A stretch of 64,000 bases of DNA from Taenia hydatigena (lineage: Eukaryota; Platyhelminthes; Cestoda; Cyclophyllidea; Taeniidae), in NCBI GenBank assembly GCA_036345935.2, contig JADWOT020001576.1:666-64665 (forward strand), read 5' to 3'. A program made the translations under genes and the position numbers. Shown one piece after another: positions 47,890 to 57,590 of this stretch; position 1 is the stretch's first letter; each line of letters starts with the position of its first letter. Below the pieces are notes generated by a model that searched no databases, had not been told where the DNA came from, and saw nothing but the letters and a program-made list of their open reading frames with translations.

Positions 47890-49335
47890 TCAACGGCGAC
47901 AGCAAGAAGAAAGTGAGCGCAGCACGCGTCGGATGTTGTTACGAAGGCGTCTTCTCCACTGCAAAGGCAAAAGGCGTATTAAGGGAGAAAAAGGGTGGGT
48001 GGGGGAAGGGAGAGGAGGGAGGAAAGAGAGGAGAGTGTGGAGGAATTGCAGTCGTGTGTGCTACGCACATGTATGTGTCATCAAAATCGCACGATATAAT
48101 GAGGCAAGAATAAAGTAGATAGCAGCATCAACAGCAGAAGCAGTCGTAGTGGTAGGATTAGTAGTGGTGGTGGTAGTAGTATAGGTAGAAGAAGGCGCAC
48201 TTACTGAAAGGCGAAGGGACTGTTGACGAGCCTCCGATCCAACTGTCAAATGAGAGAAAAATCGATGATGATGACGACGCCGACGACGATGGACGATGGG
48301 TGATGGATGATGGATGGGTTGGTAGAGAGTGGAGAGAGGTGGGTGGTAGGTGGTATTCACTCACCCGACGTGCTGTCTGGACTAACGATTTCGTGAGTCG
48401 ATGAGCGGATTGGTGGGGGAGTGTTGGCCTCCACCGACTCCTGCCTACCCTCGAGACGGACGAGCGGTGATGACGATTCATGTGTAATTGGCACTCGCAT
48501 TGGCTGCACTGTATCATTGTCGCCACCTCCCCAAGAGACACCAACCACGTGGTTGGGTGAGGAGGTGCTGAGGTAGTGGGAGGTGGGCGTGCCACTGGTG
48601 GTGGGTGACATAGCTGACCCTTCTCCCTGCGCCTGCCCCTCACGGTCCTGGTGAGGAATGAGCAAGTCCTCCACTTCGTAGTTCACCTCTAAGCCTACGT
48701 GAAGGGAATGGGAAAGAAGGTGGAGGAGGAGGAGAAGTAGACAGCGAAGTGGTTCACCACACCGAATTGGTTCGAGAGTGAGTCTCATCAATGAATGGAT
48801 GAATGAATGCATAAAATGAATGCATGGATGCCTGAAAGAAATGGGAGACACAGAATGAGGGAAGGGGTAGGCAGTAAGAAAGCGTGGAGGGAGTAGACAT
48901 GAGAAACGAAGGATGAGATAGACCATGTTCAAGCAACGTACTGGAGGATATAGAGGACTGAGATGGGGAGGACTGGGACAGGATGGGTGAGGCCAGCGAT
49001 GCTTGAGACGGCGATGATGGCATTAGCATCTCCTCCTCCTCCTCCTCCTCCTCCTCCTCCGCGAGCTCCTCCGGCTCCGTTGACTCCGACGGCTGTGTTG
49101 GCTGTGCTGGATCCGCCTCCTCAATCACGATTAGCTCGCCCTCCTCTGAAACACAGTGTTATTAGTGACGCTGACGCCGCTCAATCGCACACTTACCAGC
49201 AGATTGAACACTCGGAGCTGCACACAGACATCTCCGACGAGCTTCCCTCATCTGCATGTACCTGTACACGCAGAAGAGGATGCTCAGGAGGAAGTCTTCC
49301 TCGGCTCTCGCAATATCAACTACGTAATTGCTCAT
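47890..49335 (-). CDS. Gene X, copy B-minus (five exons, complete frame)
   Basis: Exons on the minus strand: 49335-49197, 49145-48942, 48694-48365, 48242-48205 and 47958-47890. All are GT-AG, and the phases give 259 codons plus TGA. Protein layout is as in the block A copy. It is six residues shorter: four fewer codons in the acidic exon (shorter Glu run) and two fewer in exon 3 (one QA dipeptide less). The last two exons are identical in translation to block A. An acceptor-like TTAATAG lies just before the ATG, so an upstream non-coding exon is possible. Family unrecognised. Retention of five splice-site pairs and frame in both blocks is the main evidence that it is real. Confidence 0.6.
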
Positions 49336-49955
49336 TTTCTATTAACAGAAGCCTGGCATAAAGTGGCTGCAGCGAACCTACCTCAGCGTGTGTACGTAAA
49401 AGTGCAAGTGACGTTCAAATGCGACATGCCGATTGGTTGCTTGCTTGATTGCTTGATTGATTGATTTATTGGGTGGAGGCAATCAATACGATTTGAATTC
49501 TGCCGACAGACAGCGCGACACATTCAGGTTGGTAGGTAGGTAGGCAGACAGCAGACAGCAGACAGACAGGTAAACAGACAAACAGGAGGAAGGGCAGGCA
49601 GGTTTAGGTGCAAACGCATGAGTAGTTGGTAGATAGCCACTTGTGCCTCCATGTCGAGAGTCGTCCATTTGCAGTGGATATGCGACAGTGTTGAGAATGA
49701 CAACGTCACCTTCAATTTGACCTCCTGCCTCCATATGGGCTTATGTGAAATGGAAAGGGAAGTGAGCACAGAGTTAGGCAGGGCATGAGTGATATGCAAA
49801 CAACGCAATGTAGTGTAGTGCGCACTTGTCACAACTCAACTGCTCCACCAAGTCACCACAGGTGTACGTGCGTGATTAAACTCATCTGCTGTGAGCCACA
49901 TTGTGGTGGGGAGATGGTGTCCTCTGCAAAACGTCATTCACTTTGGTTGGTAGGT

Positions 49956-50530
49956 TCAAGCACTTGCCATGACAGTCGTCCACATGCTCACTGGAGAAAG
50001 TGGCGAAATGTAGTGCAGACGACGTGCCGCAGTAGATGGTGGGCACCGAGAATTACGTGTGTTCCTCCTTCTTAGGAAGGTGGGAAGGAGGTGAGTGAGG
50101 AGGAGGAGAAGAAGATGATGATGGTGGTGGTGGCAGGAGGGAGTGGGCATGGGAGAGGTGGAATGAGATAGGCAATGTGCATTCAACCTACTGGCGGATA
50201 TGGACGACTGAGGTGGGGAGTACTGCGGCAAGGTGAGTGAGGTCAGCGATGGTTGAGACGGTGACGATGGTGGTGGTGCTGTATCCAACTGCTCAGTCGC
50301 ATCCTGCTGGCGCTCCTCTGAAATGCACATTACTGGTGGCGATGCCTGAACTGCTTAAGTGGACACTTAGCTAGCAGCAGTGTGAAGACTTGGCGCCGCA
50401 CACGGGCAGCATCATCGACAGGCGGCATCGACTGGCTCGGCTCATCTGCATGTGCGTATACACACATGCAGAAGAGGATGCTCATGAGGAAGTCCTCTTC
50501 GGCTCCTTCAATGTCTATTACGCGCATGAT
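49956..50530 (-). pseudogene. Gene X, diverged two-exon remnant in block B
   Basis: On the minus strand an exon starting MRVIDIEGAEEDFLMSILFC (ATG near 50529) matches exon 1 of gene X, but an insertion shifts the frame after the Cys and the consensus donor is gone. A second exon after TGCATTTCAG (near 50320) encodes EERQQDATEQLD...SSPSQPSLTSLTLPQYSPPQSSIS, clearly homologous to exon 2 but without the long Glu run. Exons 3-5 are not found downstream. It is absent from the corresponding place in block A. Either an older paralogue or a decayed relic. Confidence 0.5.
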
Positions 50531-50989
50531 GATTTTAATTTGCCGCAAGAGTAACATGATTGAAAGTTCTCTGTTCTTACTTAGGCCACATGGGCATGGG
50601 ATGTGCTGCCTAGCGATACGATTGTTTGCGTTGAAATTGATAAAGGTGATGAAGGACAACTAATTTTCCTTGTCATTATTATTTGGAGGAGAGAACTGAC
50701 TAGTTGGGTGATTTGTTTGTGTTGCGCGTGGGTAGTTGCTGCATGTAGTATGTTGTAAGTGTGCTGCAGTGTTTTTGTTTCGTACTGTGTTTGTGTATGT
50801 GTTGTATGCGTTTGGGCTGCGATCATGAAGAGTCGGTGTTAGTTGGCTGTGGGAGGAGGGTGGAGAGTCTGAGGAGCCTCTTTCCTCTTCTAAGACGGAG
50901 AAGAAGAAGTATTAATGGAGATGTGTATGCACATAGGAAGCTCTGTGTTGAGGGATGTGTGACGCGCAATCAAATTAGATAGATAGATG

Positions 50990-51100
50990 GAATGGAAAAA
51001 AGAAAGGAAGGAATGAAGGAAGGAGGGAAGGAAGGAAGGAAGGAAGAAAGAAAGAAAGAAAGAAAGGAAGGAAGGAAGGAAGGAAGGAAGGAGGGAGGGA
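50990..51100 (+). repeat. Purine-rich GGAA/GAAA microsatellite
   Basis: Long runs of GGAAGGAA and GAAAGAAA on the + strand, the complement-type counterpart of 36285-36360. The proline/serine/phenylalanine frames over it are low-complexity artefacts. Confidence 0.9.
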
Positions 51101-51830
51101 TGAAGACTTGGGTTTGTGAAGGTGTAGGCGAGAGGAAGAAGTGGGGAGTAGTGAAGTTGTGAGCTGCACAGAAGTGAGGGCTGTGAATTGAGGAACTGTG
51201 GAACTGGGCATATAGATGTCGACATATGAGGAGGCGAATTAAGTGTGGGGGTAGGGGTGATCGCTGACACCCTTGGACGGGTTAGGAGGAGGAGGAGGGA
51301 TGAACTGATGGATGGGTGTCGATGCGGTGGACACTTGGTTGTCTGGTTGGATATTTGCTAAATTAATGAGTGGACGTAGAGGTGATGAGCTCATGAGTTG
51401 ATTCACAAGTGACTAACCAAGACGGCATTCAAATGGATGAATGGATGGACTTGGTGGATCAAGGTGGATGACTGGTTGGTCAGAGTTAGGAAGAACATGC
51501 CACTAGTGAGAAACATAAGTGGCAAATTTTCGAAAATGCATCAGCCTCTATTGGTCTTCACACAAATTTTAGATAACTTGCAGACCTTTGCATTCCTCGT
51601 TTAATGAAATGATGGCGCTTTTTCTCTTCCACTTTACTCAATACCTTCCAATGACATTGTAAATAAAGTGATACGACATCCCTTGATTTGTTTCAAGATT
51701 CACAGCAATGAGTCATGAGTCGTATTTGATTTTTTTTAATTTTTTTGAATCTGATTTGCTTTTATCGCATCTGCTAGGTGAACCCAGTAACCAACAGTGG
51801 CAGCAGTGAAGGGCGGTAGCAGAGGAGAGC

Positions 51831-52640
51831 GTGGTGGGGCTACTGCAGCAGGGCATGGACTTTACATGCAACGCCTATCCACGTGCCCGTCTAGAAACAG
51901 TCTTGAACACGGGGCAACGTCGAACTAGCTGCTGGGGCACTTGGACAATTGTGCTCTCAACGATCCCATCTGTGGCATCACATCGTCCCTTCTTAGTGCT
52001 TCCAGCGTCACCGCCGATCCGGGTACCCTTACCACATTACTTGAAATGATTATTACGGAGGTAATTGTGAGTTACTTTCCCCTCCCTCCTCTTTATGCAG
52101 AGAACTCTATCAAAGGTCTGATGAACTTGGCATAATAGCGCTTCACTTCCATCATGGAGTCGTGGTGCGTGTATTAAAAACACCCACGTGAAGGAGACGA
52201 TTGTCAGCCATGGGAAGCATCAGAGGTCCATGTGGTTTAGTGCTACTTTTGTTATTTCAGTAGTGCACGTGTGCGCTCCTAACGTCCGCCCACTGGAGGA
52301 CACGAGAAAACCGTGCACAAAGTGCCGCGCGAGAAAGTGCCTGCTTGCCACTTAAATGTGTTTATGCTTATTCGTATGTAGGCGAAACGAGCGTTAGAAG
52401 CCTGTGACAACAATGTAGAAGGTGCGATCAACGTGGCCTAATGGAGTGCAGACGCATTGATGGCTTGGGTACAGCAGATGTAACAAAGCAATGCTGCATC
52501 AGTCAGCGCAACAAGCTTGACAAGAAGTACAAAGGAGGCAGTATCAAATGTGTTGATAGTTGCTACGAGTTCTTTTCCTTTGTTGGCTACATAGGAGAGT
52601 GCACTGCTGTGAGTTATTGCTCCTGTCTTCCCCTTATTTG
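51831..52640 (+). pseudogene. Decayed C-terminal fragment of a USP5/USP13-type deubiquitinase (block B)
   Basis: Same layout as 42631-43440. UBA-1-like GLLQQGMDF...TG, then HLDNCALNDPI and TLTTLLEMIITE ending at 52060 with a good GTAATT donor. The second UBA, AKRALEACDNNVEGAINVA, runs from 52382. The TAA after INVA (52439-52441) is shared with block A, so decay preceded the block duplication. A one-base deletion near 52549 then shifts the frame before the YEFFSFVGYIGEC segment, where the His of block A is also changed to Tyr. Clearly non-functional. Confidence 0.6.
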
Positions 52641-52866
52641 GTATGGTCGGTTGACAAGATGGTTGAGTAGCTGAACCGGTTGGAGCATAAGTGAGTAACG
52701 AGTGCTCAACAGAAGTGAAGATGAGTAACTGTAAGCATAGGTTTTATCTGAAAGAAATGAGTATCTATGTTGAGAAATGATTTGGTAGGGACTTGTTAGG
52801 GTACCACAAGATGGGGGGAGCGAGTGAGTAGATAAAGAAGGAGAGTGAGAGCTGGGCTTCTCAAAG

Positions 52867-53076
52867 ATGGGAATTGTTGAGGGCAAAATCGCTACTCCTG
52901 ATGAGCTGCAATGCTTGCAGCACCTTCTAAGTATCCTTCTACGTTTCCGTTTTTACATAAAGTCGGGACTTAACGTGTGTCATATAAAGCGCATCGAGGT
53001 GAGCGAGGGAATTAGCGATCTTGTTGCGGCAAAGCTGACTTTCAAAATCCGTAGGAGACAATGGGAAATCAGTTGA
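52867..53076 (+). other. ORF at the end of block B, unknown
   Basis: A 69-codon ORF (begins MGIVEGKIATPDELQ, has CHIKRIEVSEG). Its first 20 or so codons recur at 43705-43770 in block A, where the sequence is cut by the AT-rich module. A few residues recall the segment after the His box of USP5-type enzymes, but the match is too weak to call. Confidence 0.2.
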
Positions 53077-55302
53077 ATAAGTAAAAGGAGGAGGTAGCAA
53101 GTGCATGTGGATGTAGCTCCTCTAATACCTTAACAAGGTGCACATCAGCATTTCAGGATTTGTCGGTTGTTGTAGGTGGTGCGTAGTTAGGTAGGAAATG
53201 AAGAGGACACGAGTAGTCCGCCCGACTCCCACCATTACAACCTCGAGTGGTTGTGCTTTGACACCGAGGGCAGTCTCGTGAGTTGTGGTGGAGCTCTGCC
53301 ACTCGAGTAAATGGAGCCACACAATCTAGCGTGTGTAGGTGCATCCGAAGGGCTACACTGACGTCAAAGACCTACAAAACTGTGTGCACAGATTTTGTCC
53401 TCATAGTGGCCTTAACGAGATACAACTGGCAATGTCACTCCACCGGGAATGAGATCCACTGCCATGAGAGGAGCGAACCCACTTCCGCCTACAAAGTTAT
53501 CGCACCCAGACGACTGACTGGCTAGTGGATTGTTGGCAGTCACACAGTCAAGCCAACTATTAGATCGTAATGGACGCCAGCGACCATATGATGTGATGGT
53601 CTGTCTATGCACCACAGAGAACGTAGGTAGTGTGTAATTGCTGCTAACTGCCTACAGTACCAAGGGATGAGCCCCATCAGAGCTGTTGGTCAGGTGGATG
53701 GTTCGACCGCTCAGTCACTCAACAGATTGCGCAACGACGAGGACCAGACTGTTACAGTGTACAAAGAATGAGAAAAGTCAAACAGAAGGTGTATTACTAA
53801 GGTGAATGGGAAAATGAGGGAGCAGACGAGAAGACGATGTGTAGGTTTGCATGCAGTAGTAGAAACTGGAGAAGGAGGTCGAGCAGGGTGTGTCGTTTCG
53901 TGTTCGTAAGCTTGGAAGTGTGGAGCTGCTAAGTCGCCGAGGGGCATTAACATAAAATTCTTGGGTTTAATATGATTAGCTGCTCAAAGGCTACAAAACT
54001 CATTGGTTTGGCCTTAATGTCATGCCAGCTATCACAAGGAGGTAGAGGGCGTAGTGACATCCCACTGAATGGAACAACTGTCGATGTGATTGATGTCCAA
54101 ATCAGGTGGTGATTCCAAAGTTAGCAACTGTGGCACTACGTCCACGTGTATCGGGATGTGCAGGCATCGTAACCGAGAAGTGCCAACTCAAAATGTAGCA
54201 GAGCAATGTGTTAAAATATGTATCTTTTGTAAAGGTAATGGACGCATAGTCAAGGTTAGCATTATGAGTGTCAACTTCAGTTAAAATGACGTGGATCTTC
54301 TTCCCTTTTTTTCCACATACGTTCTTTGCTCACATCGAAGTGGGTTGTCAGTGTAACAAATCCACGCGCAACATATCGTGATTCGCTAATCACATGAGCA
54401 GCTTTACCTCCTTTTCTGTAATTGAAGAGCTTTACACTTCCCAATTTGAGCAATACAAGTGGCCTTATCGCTTAGGCCTACCTTCGAAGAATGGTTGTAT
54501 TTCTCGAGTCCGGTGTCAAGTGTAAGTGCGCCCATTTCGCTAATAAATCTGCTGCCTTGTAGATGTGACAAGCGAGGAGTGTGAGGTGGGGAAGCACCAC
54601 CGGCGCTCAGTTGGAGTTGAGGCGAGACCCTGTTGACACCACCAACGAAAGCTGCCATCGGCCTCAGTGGACCGAGAGACAACCAGTTTTGCAATATCTC
54701 CCCTTCGTGTCACCGCAACCCAACCATGAGGTCGCTATTTTTTCCTGCGCGCGGCGTAGTTGAACAATTACAGTCCAGTGACAAACAGTTGCATCAGTGA
54801 AGGGAGATACAGTCAAGACACTTGTGGTGCAACAGCAGCAAAGTATGGGCTTTGCACACATTACTGCTTCTTCTACTGTATTCCTTCCAATTCGTTCTGC
54901 ATTTAAGTGCTCATTTGATCACTTTCTGCAGTTACAATAATAAACACACCCACTCCATCCACCTACACCACTGAAGTAGTCGTGGCAACGTCCATCGCCA
55001 CACAAGGAAGCGCTGAGTCGACAGAAATGTCAATCAAACGAACGCGCGGCAATCACCTTGGCAAGCAGCGCCAGCTGTGCTCATGGAGACGACAAGTAAA
55101 AACGAGGGCCATGATTTGGATACGAAGTATATCGCATTAGAAACGCATTCAACTCAATTCCTCCGATTGCAGTAAATTTTACAATGCTGTATCAGTAGAT
55201 CAGCAACATCAAATGAGGCAACGCACAATTTAAGCGCAAATATTTTAATGTTCGGTCTGCAAATTTAACTGAGATTACTAAGTGCATGCTTAGGAGTGTA
55301 GT
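53077..55302. other. Region without recognisable gene
   Basis: Short ORFs only. A 96-codon minus-strand ORF (54694-54404) has a Ser/Pro-rich middle (SAGGASPPHTPRLSHLQ) but no splice context or conserved copy. Part of 54100-54240 resembles 35690-35830 and 56270-56420 (CATCGTAACCGA, GTGAAGGT-type blocks), so it includes old module sequence. Confidence 0.4.
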
Positions 55303-55345
55303 TGTAGCGTCCCGAGGCTCCATCGAAGGCAAAAGAAGGCAGGAT
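55303..55345 (-). mobile_element. LTR end fragment
   Basis: TGTAGCGTCCCGAGGCTCCATCGAAGGCAAAAGAAGGCAG-type sequence matching the first 40 bases of the 55904 and 7011 elements, then unrelated sequence. Confidence 0.6.
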
Positions 55346-55558
55346 GCAAGTAAGAAAAGAAATACTTGGAAAGAAAGTTTCAAAGACCGCTACAAGTTGC
55401 AGTCTGTAAAGTGGTGCATAATGCGTTCTGCAGGGGATAATGTCAAAAGGGCATTGTGACGCGCAAGTCCACGAATAGTCAAATCACATTCAATATAAGA
55501 AGATAAGGAACAAAAAGTCAAAGATAAGATGTTAGATGATACAGTCATCGGTAAAAGG

Positions 55559-55655
55559 TGTTACAACAACTCATTTTCCTCTGTCTGTTGAATATATGCA
55601 TTCTGCCCTGATATTTTGCCTTCGTTTGCCTTCAAGGGAGCCTTCGGACCCCACA
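55559..55655 (+). mobile_element. Internally deleted LTR
   Basis: TGTTACAAC at the left end and GAATATATGCATTCTGCCC...GCCTTCAAGGGAG...GACCCCACA at the right match the reverse orientation of the 55904 element, with the central part missing. Confidence 0.5.
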
Positions 55656-55685
55656 ATAAGGAGCTGACTCGGAAGTGGGATTATG

Positions 55686-55745
55686 AGGCAGAGGAGAAGG
55701 AGGAGGAGAAGGCGGAGAAGGAGGAGGAGGAGGAGGAGGAGGAGA
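55686..55745 (+). repeat. GGA/GAA trinucleotide-rich tract
   Basis: Purine-only run of GGAGAAGGAGG repeats on the + strand. The Leu- or Pro-rich minus-strand frames over it are artefacts. Confidence 0.85.
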
Positions 55746-55903
55746 GACCACATTGACAAACTTACAAGAGTGGGAGGTTACGGATGCGATTCGTAGCCCT
55801 AACATTATCTGTGGCTCAGTAACCATGTCTCATACTTTCATAGCCTTCGCATGTCTCCTGACAGAGTGAATCAAAAAGTTCAGATAATTCCACAAAAAAG
55901 GTA

Positions 55904-56088
55904 TGTAGCGTCCCGAGGCCCCCTTAAGGCAAAAGAAGGCAAAGTGGCGGGGTAGAATACATATATTCGCCGGACAGAGGGGAAAAGGCTGCTGGCATGG
56001 CCCTAAGACCAGCCCACGCAGCTAGGGCAATATGGCCACCTCTGTGACCTTGACAGAAAACGGCAGTTTTAACAACCAAAGTATTACA
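55904..56088 (-). mobile_element. Intact solo LTR with target duplication
   Basis: A 185-base element starting TGTAGCGTCCCGAGG and ending AAAGTATTACA, with TGTA...TACA-type ends. It is flanked by a 4-base direct repeat GGTA (55900-55903 and 56089-56092). The homologous module at 34585-36165 has the uninterrupted site near 36115. Size, ends and a short target duplication fit a solo LTR or a miniature LTR retrotransposon relic. Taeniid tapeworms are known to have such elements, but identity to them is inferred. Confidence 0.85.
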
Positions 56089-56099
56089 GGTAATCCTGT

Positions 56100-57590
56100 T
56101 AAATTGTCATGATCAACTATTCCAGTAGTTTTGAGCCCGTTTTCACAATTGCATTGGGGTTAGTAGCAGACTAGGTAAGTTCAGACAATTACAAGTCATG
56201 TCATGACAGCTACCACACGAGGTAGAATATCAGGTAGCACTCCACTGAATGGGACAACTGCCAATGTGACTGATGTTCAGCTCAGGAAATAATTACGAAG
56301 TTAGCTACTGTGCCGCTGCGTCCATGTGTAGTGAGATGTGCAGGCATCGTAACCGAAAATTGCCATCTGAAAACGTAGCTTACACCCCACCAACCAAGTA
56401 GATGTAAAGCATATTTTGTACAAATACGCATCTTATGTGAAGGTGATCGACACCTGCAGGTCAATGTGAGTAAGGTCAGTCCATTGCTCCAATTGAGCAA
56501 TTCGTTTTGAATATGAAATTTGCTGCAAAACACATGCTTGAAGCAAATTAAAGTGTGCAACTAATTGACAAAACGACATTCCTCGCTGTCGTATAAACCA
56601 CTTTTACGATTTGTTGGCAAATCTTACAGCATCACTATTATGCATTTATATTACTGATATACAAATATTAACAACTTTTTCATTTTGCTTACTTTGTAAA
56701 TCGTCATTAGTGCATTTGTTATTAAAAATTAAACACAAAAGTCAAAACTGTTAATAATTGTCTTAATTATGGTCTCATCGAAAATACATAAAAATTTAAA
56801 GTTGGCTTGTTTTACCGGACGAACTTTGAACCGATTAGCCAGATTTGTGTGCCTCTCGCGTAAGTGGTGCGCGTTTTCGGGGACAGTTTTTCTGGATTAA
56901 TGCGCCTTTATCCACTGCCAAAAGTCGGGAACTCGGTAGGTATTGAGTATCTCTTTATAGTTTTTAGTTTTTTAGTTGTTGCGAGGTAGAGTAGACGCAA
57001 ATGCCTCTTAATGTGACTGTTGACGGTTGCTTGTCAGCTGCAAGGTCTCCTCATGTGCATTTTTCGGTGTGTAGAGATAAATGGCGGCTGTTGCAACAGA
57101 TTGTGAGGTTGTTTGGTTTTTAATGACATTTGAATTTGAGTAATGAGGCGTAACTTTGTGGAGAGGTGCTAAAACCTTACGAAGTGCCTGGCAATTACTT
57201 GCTTGGTGGTTTCTTGCGATTAAGCACCCATTTTATGAATGTGTGTAGATATATGCTTTTGCTTTCTTGATCAGTTTATTTGTTAGACCAACCGCTTTAG
57301 AAGCAGCTGCAGTTTGTCACAACTTTTGTTTTCCATTTGCATTGCCTAATCGCGTTGAATTTTGTTACTGCAAAACACTTCTTTGGATTGAGTACGACTC
57401 CATTGGCTGTTTCCAAGTGGTTTGTTATTTAAGTAAAAATGAGTTTTGATGAATAAGATCGAATTTGATGAAGGGTAATGTAAACGCAAGTCCCATAATG
57501 TTGCTGTTAGGCCGTTTTGTTTTCCAACTACGATGCCTACTCACGTACATTTTTCGCTGTATGGCACTTGAAGGGATAAGTTAAGAGTGT
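56100..57590 (+). repeat. AT-rich module, copy preceding the third arm copy
   Basis: Plus-orientation version of 36110-34585, interrupted only by the LTR at 55904-56088 just upstream. It leads directly into arm-like sequence at 57590, showing that module plus arm form one ancestral unit. No gene is seen in it. Confidence 0.75.
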
